Made by a program: the position numbers and the translations under genes. From contig DKFP01000014.1 in NCBI GenBank assembly GCA_002452405.1, forward strand, positions 459,498-523,497: 64,000 nt of DNA, read 5' to 3'. Positions within the stretch are counted from its first letter, which is position 1; the number at the start of each line of letters is the position of its first letter. Source of the DNA: Deferribacteraceae bacterium UBA6793 (GTDB lineage: Bacteria; Chrysiogenota; Deferribacteres; Deferribacterales; Geovibrionaceae). Below, piece after piece: positions 51,556 to 60,163 of this stretch. The notes under the pieces are model-generated. The model saw only the letters and a list, made by a program, of their open reading frames with translations. It did not search any database and was not told where the DNA came from.

Positions 51556-51765
51556 ATGAAATTCAGTGCAAGAAACGTTCTTGAGGGAAAAGTTAAAGAG
51601 ATAAAAGAAGGACCAGTTAACGTAGAGGTGGTTGTTGAACTTACAGGCGGTCAGGAGATAGTTTCTGTTATCACAAAGGCATCTTCCGACAACCTTGCAC
51701 TTGCGAAAGGCAAAAAGGTGTACACCATTATGAAGGCGTCCTCCATCATAGTTGCAGTAGACTAA
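51556..51765 (+). CDS. mop: Stand-alone molybdopterin-/molybdate-binding protein (Mop/TOBE)
   Basis: A 69-residue single TOBE domain: MKFSARNVLEGKVKEIKEGP, VNVEVVVELTGGQEIVSVIT, KASSDNLALAKGKKVYTIMK and ASSIIVAVD. It matches the molbindin family, which binds molybdate or tungstate as hexamers for storage or buffering. It is convergent with the mod operon. ATG at 51556 has AGGAGG six bases upstream; the frame is open 28 codons further but has no such site. Confidence 0.92.
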   Translation: MKFSARNVLEGKVKEIKEGPVNVEVVVELTGGQEIVSVITKASSDNLALAKGKKVYTIMKASSIIVAVD

Positions 51766-51897
51766 TTCTGCCGCCGCTTATAGCACATCACATCCCTTCG
51801 TTGTTTGTAAAAAATCTTTCTTGTGTACTTCTGTGTACACGTCAAAAGATTTTTTACAAGCCGCCTTGGGCTGTTCGGCTCTAAGCAGCGCCTAATT
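51766..51897. repeat. Family-2 long palindromic element
   Basis: About 130 bases form an imperfect palindrome centred at GTGTACTTCTGTGTACAC. The left arm has CACATCACATCCCTTCG and GTAAAAAATCTTT, and the right arm mirrors the last as AAAGATTTTTTAC, then GCCGCCTTGGGCTG and AAGCAGCGCC. Landmarks match the copy at 39388. It begins at the base after the mop stop codon. Confidence 0.7.
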
Positions 51898-51952
51898 TTG
51901 ATGCACTGCATCTAAACAGTAAAAAAGAGACCTTCCATAAAAACACAAATAA

Positions 51953-51986
51953 AATCAGAAGGCACGGTTTCCCGTGCCTTCTGATT
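51953..51986. terminator. Strong hairpin, probable terminator
   Basis: A perfect 15-base stem, AATCAGAAGGCACGG with its complement, and a TTTC loop. On the minus strand it has a GAAA tetraloop and a T-rich tail. Its inner 22 bases are the exact reverse complement of the inner part of the hairpin at 52121. Confidence 0.7.
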
Positions 51987-52009
51987 GTTGAAAAATACTA
52001 AAAAAGACT

Positions 52010-52089
52010 GGATTGCTTCGTCCTTTCAGTCCTCGCAAAGACGTAAGTTGCTGTCATTGCGAGGAAGCCATAGGCTTACGCGGCAATCT
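52010..52089. repeat. Family-1 palindromic repeat, complete
   Basis: GGATTGCTTCGTCCTTTCAG with CTCGCAAAGACG, then GTCATTGCGAGGAAGCCATA and GCGGCAATCT. It lies exactly between the twin inverted hairpins at 51953 and 52121. Confidence 0.8.
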
Positions 52090-52120
52090 CATTGAGTTTT
52101 ACAAGACTGTTATCAGTTTG

Positions 52121-52148
52121 AAAAAGGCACGGGAAACCGTGCCTTTTT
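52121..52148. terminator. Bidirectional intrinsic terminator of modC
   Basis: AAAAAGGCACGG/CCGTGCCTTTTT is a perfect 12-base stem with a GAAA loop. It begins inside the modC stop codon on the minus strand and ends that operon. Confidence 0.85.
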
Positions 52149-53010
52149 ATATTTTTCTGACCGACGGGTTGAATGCTTTTGTGTATACCAGAACCCTGTC
52201 TCCGGCGGACAAGTCGTGGGCTTCGGAGTGTGTTGCCACAACGTGCCCTACCTCAGCTCCGATGGAAAGGGTCAGTATATACAGGCAGTCCGCCTTTTCA
52301 ACCTTTAAAACCCGTCCGGTGAATTTGAATTTACCGCTTATCGTGTTGTCGGTGAAGACTTCTTCCGGCGAGCCTACCTTGGTGATGACCCCGTCGTCCA
52401 TCACATACACCTTATCTGTCAGCTTGAATACTTCACCCTTATCGTGACTGACAAGGATAGTGGTTACGCCAAGTTTGTCGTGTATAGTTTTAAGTTCGTT
52501 TTGAAGAGTATTGCGCATATCAGCATCCAGAGCCGCAAACGGTTCGTCGAGAAGCAGAATCTCAGGCTCCGCCGCAAGAGCTCTGGCAAGTGCCACCCTT
52601 TGACGCTGACCGCCTGAAAGTGTCGCAGGTTTTCTGTCTTTAAGCTCTGTCATGCCCACCATATCGATAAGCATATCCACGTTGGATTTGTTAACAGACG
52701 CATATTCAATGTTCCTGCGGACTGTCATATTGGGAAACAGAGCGTAATCCTGAAAAACGAAGCCGCATTTACGCTTGTTTACGGGAACGTTTATCCTGTT
52801 TTTTTTGTCATACCAGGTTTTGCCTGATATTTTTATAATGCCGTCGTCTGGGTCCGTAAGCCCCGCCAAAAGACGCATTACAGTGGTTTTACCCGCTCCG
52901 GATTTTCCGAACAGCGAGCAGAATCCTCCCTTTTCGATATCCACCTTAGCGTGCATATCGACCTCGCCGGAGGCGGTTTTTATACGTTTTACAACGTCAA
53001 TTTCAATCAT
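52147..53010 (-). CDS. modC: Molybdate ABC transporter ATPase ModC
   Basis: A 287-residue ATPase. It has Walker A GKSGAGKTTVMRLL, Q-loop FVFQDYALFPNMTV, the signature LSGGQRQRVALARAL and Walker B EILLLDEPFAALD. A short C-terminal region (from about 225) begins a TOBE-like fold but is shorter than the full ModC regulatory domain. It energises molybdate uptake with ModB. The start overlaps modB by four bases. Confidence 0.93.
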   Translation of the reverse strand: MIEIDVVKRIKTASGEVDMHAKVDIEKGGFCSLFGKSGAGKTTVMRLLAGLTDPDDGIIKISGKTWYDKKNRINVPVNKRKCGFVFQDYALFPNMTVRRNIEYASVNKSNVDMLIDMVGMTELKDRKPATLSGGQRQRVALARALAAEPEILLLDEPFAALDADMRNTLQNELKTIHDKLGVTTILVSHDKGEVFKLTDKVYVMDDGVITKVGSPEEVFTDNTISGKFKFTGRVLKVEKADCLYILTLSIGAEVGHVVATHSEAHDLSAGDRVLVYTKAFNPSVRKI

Positions 53011-53678
53011 ATTGTTTTTCCGCTTATCTTTCTGTTGACCATGTTGACTGTCAGTAGAACCATAAAGGCGAGAATGAAAAGCACGGCTGAATAGAAGTGC
53101 GCCGTGTGATAGTTCATAGCCTCCACCTGATCGTAAATGGCTATTGATGCCACGCGTGTCTGATCCGGAATGCTGCCGCCTATCATAAGGACAACTCCGA
53201 ACTCGCCGACAGTGTGGGCGAAGCTGAGGACTATGCCTGTGATAAGCGATGGTTTGATATTAGGCAGAACAACACGGAAAAAGGTCTGGAACTTTGATTT
53301 GCCGAGGGTGTATGAAGCCTCTTTAAGAGATAAGGGCAGCGCCTCAAAACCTGCCTGAACAGGCTGCACCATAAAAGGCAGACTGTATATAACCGAGGCG
53401 AACACAAGACCTTCGAATGTGAAGACCAGCCTGATATTAAACTGCTCCAGGATGCTTCCCAGAGGACCATGGGGACCCATAAAGACCAGAAGGTAAAAAC
53501 CAAGAACCGAAGGAGGCAGGACTATTGGGAGTCCTGTTATGGATTCAACTATGGATTTGCCTCTGAAATTTGCTGAAGACAACCAGTATGCAAAAGGAAT
53601 GGCTGTGACAGCCAGAAGAACGGTTGTCACAGCCGCAAGTTCAAATGTAAGGATAAGCGGAGATAGAAGCTCACGCAT
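53007..53678 (-). CDS. modB: Molybdate ABC transporter permease ModB
   Basis: A 223-residue permease with about five to six membrane helices. It starts LLSPLILTFELAAVTTVLLA and the ATPase-contacting EAA loop is KEASYTLGKSKFQTFFRVVL with LPNIKPSLITG. GLPIVLPPSVLGFYLLV is typical of ModB. It is directly adjacent to the TOBE gene upstream. Confidence 0.93.
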   Translation of the reverse strand: MRELLSPLILTFELAAVTTVLLAVTAIPFAYWLSSANFRGKSIVESITGLPIVLPPSVLGFYLLVFMGPHGPLGSILEQFNIRLVFTFEGLVFASVIYSLPFMVQPVQAGFEALPLSLKEASYTLGKSKFQTFFRVVLPNIKPSLITGIVLSFAHTVGEFGVVLMIGGSIPDQTRVASIAIYDQVEAMNYHTAHFYSAVLFILAFMVLLTVNMVNRKISGKTI

Positions 53679-54080
53679 CTAGTCTCTCCTGCCTATTGCT
53701 ATTTCGTTTGCCTTTACGAGGGCGGTGACCTCTGTTCCAACCGCGAGTCCGAGCCTGTTCACGGATTTGGTCGTAATCACCGAAGTTATCCCCGTTCCGA
53801 AGTCTATGGAAAGGCTGGTGAAAATTTCACCTTTCTCCATTGATGTTATTCTGCCTGAAAACCTGTTGTTCAGACTGAGCTGCCCTATCTCGCCAGTGGC
53901 GATTATGACCTCCGTTTCTTTGAACAGGATGTTCAGCGAATTTCCCTCTTTCAGATAAGCGAGCTCGCCGGGGCTGTCGAGTATCACCGCGGTGACCTCT
54001 GAGCCGAAAGTTTCAAACTCGCAAAGGATAATCTGACCGGAGGTGCGGTAATGGAGAACCTTTGCCTCTAGTTGATTCAT
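53679..54080 (-). CDS. TOBE (di-Mop) domain protein inside the mod operon
   Basis: A 133-residue protein made of two TOBE/Mop repeats: residues 1-65 (VLHYRTSGQIILCEFETFGS, LKEGNSLNILFKETEVIIAT) and 66-133 (SLNNRFSGRITSMEKGEIFT, GLAVGTEVTALVKANEIAIG). It probably binds molybdate or tungstate in the cytoplasm. Because ModC has only a short C-terminal region, this protein may supply the missing regulatory domain in trans; that is inference. It overlaps modA by four bases. Confidence 0.85.
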   Translation of the reverse strand: MNQLEAKVLHYRTSGQIILCEFETFGSEVTAVILDSPGELAYLKEGNSLNILFKETEVIIATGEIGQLSLNNRFSGRITSMEKGEIFTSLSIDFGTGITSVITTKSVNRLGLAVGTEVTALVKANEIAIGRRD

Positions 54081-54808
54081 TTTGCGTAGCCGTACTTTTT
54101 CATGATCTCCGCGCCTTTGCCTTTCATCAGGTAATTCATGAATTTCTGAGATTCTTCAACATCGCCTGCTTTAAGGATGACACCGCCCTGTTCGATGGGG
54201 GAATAGAGTTTCCTGTCAACGTCGAACCATGCGCCGGCGTCTTTCACTTTGCCGCTTGCAAGGTGAGATTTGGCAGCAAACGCCGCGTCGGCAGCGCCTG
54301 TCTGGATGTATGTGTCCATAGTGGAGATGCTTTCGCCCTGAACAATTCTGTCAGAAACAGTGTCATACACTCCGGATTTTTTCATAGCTTCAACAGCAGC
54401 TCTGCCGTAGGGTGCTGTGTTGGGGTTTGCGATTGCAATTTTAGTGTATTTGGGGTCTTTGAGGTCAGATATGGTTTTGATGTCATATTTTTTAGACCAG
54501 AGAACAAGAAGACCTTCCGCGTACAAAACGGGTTTGTCTGTTGTGAGTCCTGCTTCATATGCTTTTTGGGCAAAGCTCATATCAGCGGCAAGGAAGATGT
54601 CAAATTTCGCGCCGTTGAGTATTTGTGCAACAAGTTTGCCGGATGCGCCGTAAACAGCTTTAACGTCGGTGCCGGTATCAGCTTTGTAGGCTTTGCCGAC
54701 CTCTTCCAGAGCGAATTGAAGGTTAGCCGCTGCGGAGATGTTGAGTTCTTTTGCGAAGGCTGTTGTTGAAAGAGCCAGCGCAAGGGCGATGATCAGGAGC
54801 TTTTTCAT
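54077..54808 (-). CDS. modA: Molybdate ABC transporter substrate-binding protein ModA
   Basis: A 243-residue periplasmic protein with a Sec signal peptide (MKKLLIIALALALSTTAFAK). The oxyanion-binding start LNISAAANLQFALEEVGKAY, then VYGASGKLVAQILNGAKFDI and ANPNTAPYGRAAVEAM are conserved in ModA/WtpA-like proteins. It delivers molybdate or tungstate to ModBC. It is four bases after modE. Confidence 0.94.
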   Translation of the reverse strand: MKKLLIIALALALSTTAFAKELNISAAANLQFALEEVGKAYKADTGTDVKAVYGASGKLVAQILNGAKFDIFLAADMSFAQKAYEAGLTTDKPVLYAEGLLVLWSKKYDIKTISDLKDPKYTKIAIANPNTAPYGRAAVEAMKKSGVYDTVSDRIVQGESISTMDTYIQTGAADAAFAAKSHLASGKVKDAGAWFDVDRKLYSPIEQGGVILKAGDVEESQKFMNYLMKGKGAEIMKKYGYAK

Positions 54809-54812
54809 AGTT

Positions 54813-55505
54813 TCACCTCATTATTAAAGCGGAAGCGGTTTTGAAAAGTGCAAATATCTCTCTTCCCGGTATCAGACCGAGCTTTTCGGAGCTTGCGGTT
54901 GTAATGCTGAGTTTCAGCACAGTCCCGTATGCAGTCTTCAAGATAACTTCCGTCATGTCCTTTTCAGGAGAGACCTTTTCTGTGGTTGTTTTAAGGATGT
55001 TTCTGGCGCTTGTTTGCAGTTTATCGCTATCCACCAGTATGATGTCTTTCGGGTTGACGAATATCGAAACTGTTTCACCCGGTTTAAGGTCCGGGTCGAG
55101 CATTGTTCCCGCGATGATGTCGCCGTTGTCCGTTTCAACAAGGGCATAAGTGTCCGCGATGGATTTTATAACGCCGCCCAGCTTGTTGGATTCCGTGAGA
55201 GTGCCGAGATACATCATGTGCAGCCGACTCAGGTGGTTGTAGGTTTTTATCAGTTCCAGCCCGGATTTGGTAAGGGTTGTTCCTCCGCCCCCTTTACCTC
55301 CGGTCTGCCTCTCCACCAGCGGTGTGCCGTATATCTCGTTCAGCAGGTTTATGCTGTCCCATGCCGCTTTATAGCTCATTTTGATGCTTTCGGCGGCTTT
55401 TTTAATGGAACCGGTGGACTGCACCAGTTCCAGCAGCTTTATCCTGCCGTGTCCTGCGATTCCGTTTCCGTTGATATCTATCCAGAGTTTACCGTCTATT
55501 TTCAT
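54813..55505 (-). CDS. modE: Molybdate-responsive regulator ModE
   Basis: A 230-residue protein. The N-terminal winged helix (GRIKLLELVQSTGSIKKAAE, SYKAAWDSINLLNEIYGTPL) and the conserved wing TGGKGGGGTTLT are diagnostic. Two C-terminal TOBE domains follow (residues about 115-165 and 170-230) for molybdate binding. ATG at 55505 is favoured by the family N terminus; a TTG 12 codons upstream would overlap the operator. With molybdate bound it should repress this operon through the box just upstream. Confidence 0.93.
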   Translation of the reverse strand: MKIDGKLWIDINGNGIAGHGRIKLLELVQSTGSIKKAAESIKMSYKAAWDSINLLNEIYGTPLVERQTGGKGGGGTTLTKSGLELIKTYNHLSRLHMMYLGTLTESNKLGGVIKSIADTYALVETDNGDIIAGTMLDPDLKPGETVSIFVNPKDIILVDSDKLQTSARNILKTTTEKVSPEKDMTEVILKTAYGTVLKLSITTASSEKLGLIPGREIFALFKTASALIMR

Positions 55506-55508
55506 AAG

Positions 55509-55532
55509 CGTTATGTAACACAGAACATAACG
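55509..55532 (-). promoter_or_regulatory. ModE-binding operator
   Basis: CGTTATGT, eight bases, ACATAACG is a perfect inverted repeat with the half-sites and spacing of the E. coli modA operator. It lies three bases before the modE start codon and covers the likely -10 region; a TTGACA -35 element is at 55549-55554 on the minus strand. ModE-molybdate should therefore shut off modE-modA-TOBE-modB-modC. Confidence 0.85.
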
Positions 55533-55548
55533 GATTTGCAAGAGAAAA

Positions 55549-55554
55549 TGTCAA
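55549..55554 (-). promoter_or_regulatory. -35 element of the mod operon promoter
   Basis: TTGACA on the minus strand. A -10 (TTATGT or TATGTT, spacing 18-19) falls within the ModE box, so repressor and polymerase compete. Confidence 0.5.
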
Positions 55555-55570
55555 ATGAAGGTCAGGCGTT

Positions 55571-56602
55571 TTAGTCTGATGAACGTTCGGTTATAAGAAC
55601 GCGTATGAAAGCCGCAACAGGAAGGGCTATGATCATTCCGCCGATGCCGAATAGCGATCCGCCAGCCATCAAAGCGAAAATGACAGCTGTGGGATGCAGA
55701 CCCAGAGAGCCGCCTATGATTTTCGGCGTTATAAAGTTGCCTTCAAGGAATTGAACGACGGAAAAACCGATGATTACCAGCAGAGGATGGAGCATGTCGC
55801 CGTACTGAAGAGCGGAAAGAATAACGGAAGTTGAAAAACCGACGATAAATCCGAGATAGGGTACTATACTGAGTATGCCGGAAACGGCTCCGACAATAAC
55901 AGCAGGTTTCACACCAGCGATGAGCAGCACAAGCGTATAGAGCATACCGAGAATCAGAGCGACAATTATCTGTCCCCTGAAATATTTGGAAAGGATGCTG
56001 TCAAACTCGGTGTAATAGCCTTTAAAATCCATTTTAAATCTGTTGTTCAGAAATTCCAGCGCACGGGCAAGTATCTTGTCGAAATCTTTGAGAAAATAGA
56101 AAACGAGTATGGGTATCAGGGCAATGTTCAGAACCACGCCTGTCACTTTTGTGAACGATGACATTATGGAGGACATGCTTGAGAATATCTCGCGGATATA
56201 GTCTGTGCTTCGTGCTGCAAGGTGTTGTTTAACAGCTTCGACGTCCAGCTGAATGTTCAGGGTGGCGGCGGAGTGCTGTATGAATCCGAATGCAGAATCT
56301 ATGTAGTTCTGGGAATTGTTGGCGAGGTATTGAAGTTCCGATGCGGCAACGGGTATCAGCCAAGCCAGAAAAAGAGCTATGAGCGCAGCGGCAAGAGCCA
56401 TCATGACCAGAATTGTGAGATATCGCGGTATTCTGCGCGCCTCGAAAATATCGACAACCGGATCGAACATGTAAGCTATGAAGAACGAAACGGCAAAAAC
56501 GGTGATGATGGTTTGCAGCCTGAACAACAGGATTATCACACCGACAGCGAGGGCGGCTATAAGCAGGTTTTTGTAGTTTATCTCAAGTTTGATGATGCTC
56601 AT
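55571..56602 (-). CDS. AI-2E/PerM family transporter
   Basis: A 343-residue membrane protein. It has two N-terminal helices (LLIAALAVGVIILLF), a helical extramembrane region (residues about 90-145), and a C-terminal block with the family motifs ILVFYFLKDFDKILARALEF, SILSKYFRGQIIVALILGML, GILSIVPYLGFIVGFSTSVI and LEGNFITPKIIGGSLGLHP. Some relatives export autoinducer-2 or act as sodium/proton antiporters; the substrate is unknown here. Confidence 0.88.
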   Translation of the reverse strand: MSIIKLEINYKNLLIAALAVGVIILLFRLQTIITVFAVSFFIAYMFDPVVDIFEARRIPRYLTILVMMALAAALIALFLAWLIPVAASELQYLANNSQNYIDSAFGFIQHSAATLNIQLDVEAVKQHLAARSTDYIREIFSSMSSIMSSFTKVTGVVLNIALIPILVFYFLKDFDKILARALEFLNNRFKMDFKGYYTEFDSILSKYFRGQIIVALILGMLYTLVLLIAGVKPAVIVGAVSGILSIVPYLGFIVGFSTSVILSALQYGDMLHPLLVIIGFSVVQFLEGNFITPKIIGGSLGLHPTAVIFALMAGGSLFGIGGMIIALPVAAFIRVLITERSSD

Positions 56603-56621
56603 GAAGCATTATATAGCACAA

Positions 56622-56655
56622 AAAAATTAAGCCCGACAGAGAAACTGTCGGGCTA
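56622..56655 (-). terminator. Intrinsic terminator after the DUF2892 gene
   Basis: AGCCCGACAG/CTGTCGGGCT is a perfect ten-base stem with a five-base loop; on the minus strand TTAATTTTTTTG follows. It ends the DUF2892 transcript. Confidence 0.85.
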
Positions 56656-56663
56656 ATTTTCTT

Positions 56664-56858
56664 TTAAACCTCGCGGATACCTATCTTGCGCAGGATGTCT
56701 TCCAGCAGACACCATTTTGTGAAAGCGGACTGAAGCAGGTTAAGCCCCACGAAAGCCGCCAGCGCCAGCCACCATTTATTGTCTGTGGCTACTGTCATTC
56801 CGACACTCAGCAGTATGAAAATGCCGGGTACAAGTCTTAAAATATCTTTAATGGACAT
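56664..56858 (-). CDS. DUF2892 (inner membrane YgaP-like) protein
   Basis: A 64-residue protein. It begins MSIKDILRLVPGIFILLSVG with a hydrophobic helix, then KWWLALAAFVGLNLLQSAFT as a second helix, and KWCLLEDILRKIGIRE. This matches DUF2892, the membrane segment also found in the rhodanese YgaP. Function unknown. GGAGG precedes the start by seven bases. Confidence 0.85.
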   Translation of the reverse strand: MSIKDILRLVPGIFILLSVGMTVATDNKWWLALAAFVGLNLLQSAFTKWCLLEDILRKIGIREV

Positions 56859-56875
56859 GATGTTCCTCCGAAGTC

Positions 56876-56942
56876 AGATTGCCGCGTCGCTTGTGCTCCC
56901 CGCGAAGACGTCTCTGCGAGTAGTAGCACGACGAAGCAGTCT
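56876..56942. repeat. Family-1 palindromic repeat
   Basis: AGATTGCCGCGTCGCTTGTG with CCCGCGAAGACG, then TCTCTGCGAG and ACGAAGCAGTCT. It ends two bases before the stop codon of the RND gene and starts right at the DUF2892 ribosome site. Confidence 0.8.
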
Positions 56943-56944
56943 CA

Positions 56945-59900
56945 TTAGTTTAATTCTTTATGTTTCTTATCCCAAAACCTCTTATGAAAAAAGTACATAA
57001 GAGGAATAATCAGCAGCGTCAGCACTGTAGAAACCACAGCGCCTGTGATAAGCGATACGCCGAGACCCGCGAATATCGGGTCGGGCAGCATGAACAGCGC
57101 GCCTGTAATGACTGCAACAGTGGTCAGCACCACGGGGCGCGTTCTTATGGCGCCTGATTCTATCACCGCCTCGCGCAGTGTTCTTCCGTTAGAAAGAGCG
57201 TGCTCTATGAAATCTATAAGGAGCACCGCGTTGCGCACCATGATACCTGCCAGGGCTATGAAGCCTATCATACTGGTGGCAGTAAAAAACTGCCCGAATA
57301 TGAAGTGACCCGGTATGATACCCAGAAGGGAAAGCGGAATCGGCACCATCATGATGAGCGGCGTCACGAACGAGCGGAACCAGCCCACCAGCACAAAATA
57401 CATCAGCACAAGAACCGCCGCAAACGCCAGTCCGAGGTCGCGGAATACTTCATAGGTAATCTGCCACTCGCCGTCCCATTTGACAGAAGGCAGGTCATAT
57501 GAATCAGGCTGTCCTGTCCAGTATTGTTTAACGTCAAGCCCGTGCCATTTTATCTGCGACATCTTCTCTTTCATGTCAAGAATGGCATAGACGGGGCTTT
57601 CAACCTCGCCCGCAACGTCTGCAACGACGTAGGTGACTGGTTTCATATTTTTATGGTAGATAGCCTTGTCTTTCAGCTTCTGTTTAACTGTTACAAGTTC
57701 ACCGAGGCTGACAGGCTGACCGCTCATGGAGATAAGGTTTATCTCCTGAAGGGTCTCTATCATATTCCGCCTGTCCTCAGGCAGTTTTATAACTATATCA
57801 ACGGGTTCCCTGTCCTCTTCGGTGTGGAGTATACCCACTTTGGCGCCCTGAAGAGCCATGTAGAGAGTCTTTGATACCATTTCAGCAGAGATGCCCATAA
57901 CAGCCGCCTTCTGTTTGTCAACCTGAAGGTCGTACTGCATCATATCATCTTCTTCGTAAGTATCTATGTCCACGACGCCTTTGGTAGACTTGAAGACGCC
58001 GAGCACCTGTTTTGCGATATCGGAACGGGTTTTCTCATCGGGTCCGTAAATTTCCGCCACAAGAGTTGAGAGAACGGGGGGACCGGGCGGAACCTCCGCA
58101 ATCTTAATGTTCGCGTCGTATTTATTACCAATCTCCTGAACCGGTCCGCGCAGTTTTTTAGCCATATCATGGCTGTCCAGTTTCCTTTTGCTCTTGTCAG
58201 CGAAGTTAACCTGAATGTCTGCGACGTTGTGCCCGCGGCGCATGAAATAGTGGCGCACCAGACCGTTGAAGTTATACGGGGATGCTATGCCCGTATATAT
58301 CTGATAGTCTTTTACCTCATCCACGGTGGCGAGGTATTTTCCAACCTCGGAAGCCACGAGGTTTGTCCGTTCAAGTGGCGTTCCTTCGGGCATGTCTATA
58401 ACTATCTGCACTTCGTTCTTATTGTCAAACGGCAGCATCTTCATTACCACAAGGTTTGTCGGGATGAAGATGAAAGCGCCGAAAAAGAGCGAAAGCATCA
58501 CTACCGCAAAGATTATTCTGTTGCGTGTGCTGTCTATCAGTGCAGAGAATGTCCTGTTGTATATTCTGTAAAGTTTTGTCGTCTTAACGTATGCAGCTTC
58601 ATCCTCTATGGGTGCTTCCGTGCTCTTTGCCGCGTGTCCGGCTAGCAGTTTATATGCGAGCCATGGGGTTATGATAAGCGCCACGAACAGCGAGAATATC
58701 ATAGCCAGCGAAGCCCCTATGGGCATTGGTTTCATATAGGGTCCCATAAGTCCGCGGACGAACGCCATGGGGAATATTGCCACGATAACCGTTACGGTTG
58801 CAAGTATGGTGGGGTTGCCCACCTCGCCGACAGCGTAAATCGCCTTTTGCAGCAGGTTCTTAGCACCAAGCCGGAAGTGCCGCTCCATGTTTTCGACGAC
58901 AATGATTGCATCGTCCACCACCAGTCCCGCAACGAATATGAGGGCGAACAGAGTTACCCTGTTCAGGGTGTAGTCGAACATGAAATAGACGAAAAAGGTC
59001 AGTGCGAACGTCACCGGAAGTGCAACGAAAACCACAGCTCCCGCACGCCAGCCCATTGTTATGCTCATAACGAGGATAACGGCTATGATAGCGCCCACAA
59101 GGTGCTCGATGAGGGTCATGACCTTCACGAAGGCAGTATCGCCATAGTTTCTTGTAACCTCGACGTTGACGTCGGAGGGGATTATGTAGCCCTTCAGAGC
59201 ATCCAGCTTATGCAGAACCGCGTCGGAGACCACAACCGAGTCGCTTCCCTGTCTCTTTGAGATGGAGAGCGTGACAGCGGGGTAGCGTTCCATATCTTTA
59301 GACGCTTTAAATCCCATCAGAAGAAAATGGTCGGGAATCTCAGGTCCGTCGGTTACGGCGGCAACGTCCTTCATATAAACAGCTTTTCCCTGTGAAACGC
59401 CCACAACCATGTTTCTGACTGCATCCGCGTCTTTATAAAATCCGCCTGCGCTGACATAGAGAACTTTGTTATTCTTGGTTATTTCCCCCGTGTTGAGGGA
59501 CATATTGCTCATTTCAACGGCTTTGAAAAGTCTGAACAGATCAAGGTTATAGCTTTTCAGCTTTTCGATGTTCGGTTCGATGCGCACCATGCGCTTGTAA
59601 CCGCCGATTATATCTGTTTTTGAGACGTTCTCCACTTCCTTGAGGTTCTTTTCGACCTCTGAAACTATGCGTCTCAACTGGTACGAATCGTATTTGTCCG
59701 ACCAGAAGGTGAACGCAAGCTGCGGAACGTCGTCGATTGACTGCTTTTTGATGAGCGGAGGCTCCACGCCGTGGGGCATCCTGTCCATATTGTAATCTAT
59801 TTTGTCTTTCAGCTTGGTTATGGACTTTTCCTCATCCTCGCCCACCTTGAAGCGGACGATAACCATGCCCATGTCGTTCATGCTGGTGCTGTAGACGTAT

Positions 59901-60163
59901 TCGACTCCGGGTATCTCCCAGATTATGTCTTCCAGCGGTTCTGTAACAGATTTTTCAACGTCCTTTGCCGTCGCGCCCGGATAGGGGACAAGTATGTCCA
60001 CCATGGGAACCACTATCTGCGGTTCCTCTTCCTTGGGTGTCATTATAATGGACACCATACCGATAAAAAGCGTCGCTATAACCAGCAGCGGAGTTATCTT
60101 CGACGTTATGAACGCCGAGGCTATCTTCGATGCGAGATTTTTCTTTTCGGGATATTCCATCAC
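56945..60163 (-). CDS. RND efflux pump inner-membrane transporter (HAE1-like)
   Basis: A 1072-residue transporter with the two-fold RND plan: helix 1 near residue 20, a large periplasmic loop (VLVPYPGATAKDVEKSVTEP), helices 2-6 with the proton-relay motif FVAGLVVDDAIIVVENMERH, and the second half repeating the pattern (GIMVRNAVLLIDFI near the end). The GLVVDD signature and lack of metal-site residues point to organic-compound efflux rather than heavy-metal CusA. It is the last gene of arsR-tolC-MFP-RND and overlaps the MFP gene by four bases. Confidence 0.92.
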   Translation of the reverse strand: MMEYPEKKNLASKIASAFITSKITPLLVIATLFIGMVSIIMTPKEEEPQIVVPMVDILVPYPGATAKDVEKSVTEPLEDIIWEIPGVEYVYSTSMNDMGMVIVRFKVGEDEEKSITKLKDKIDYNMDRMPHGVEPPLIKKQSIDDVPQLAFTFWSDKYDSYQLRRIVSEVEKNLKEVENVSKTDIIGGYKRMVRIEPNIEKLKSYNLDLFRLFKAVEMSNMSLNTGEITKNNKVLYVSAGGFYKDADAVRNMVVGVSQGKAVYMKDVAAVTDGPEIPDHFLLMGFKASKDMERYPAVTLSISKRQGSDSVVVSDAVLHKLDALKGYIIPSDVNVEVTRNYGDTAFVKVMTLIEHLVGAIIAVILVMSITMGWRAGAVVFVALPVTFALTFFVYFMFDYTLNRVTLFALIFVAGLVVDDAIIVVENMERHFRLGAKNLLQKAIYAVGEVGNPTILATVTVIVAIFPMAFVRGLMGPYMKPMPIGASLAMIFSLFVALIITPWLAYKLLAGHAAKSTEAPIEDEAAYVKTTKLYRIYNRTFSALIDSTRNRIIFAVVMLSLFFGAFIFIPTNLVVMKMLPFDNKNEVQIVIDMPEGTPLERTNLVASEVGKYLATVDEVKDYQIYTGIASPYNFNGLVRHYFMRRGHNVADIQVNFADKSKRKLDSHDMAKKLRGPVQEIGNKYDANIKIAEVPPGPPVLSTLVAEIYGPDEKTRSDIAKQVLGVFKSTKGVVDIDTYEEDDMMQYDLQVDKQKAAVMGISAEMVSKTLYMALQGAKVGILHTEEDREPVDIVIKLPEDRRNMIETLQEINLISMSGQPVSLGELVTVKQKLKDKAIYHKNMKPVTYVVADVAGEVESPVYAILDMKEKMSQIKWHGLDVKQYWTGQPDSYDLPSVKWDGEWQITYEVFRDLGLAFAAVLVLMYFVLVGWFRSFVTPLIMMVPIPLSLLGIIPGHFIFGQFFTATSMIGFIALAGIMVRNAVLLIDFIEHALSNGRTLREAVIESGAIRTRPVVLTTVAVITGALFMLPDPIFAGLGVSLITGAVVSTVLTLLIIPLMYFFHKRFWDKKHKELN

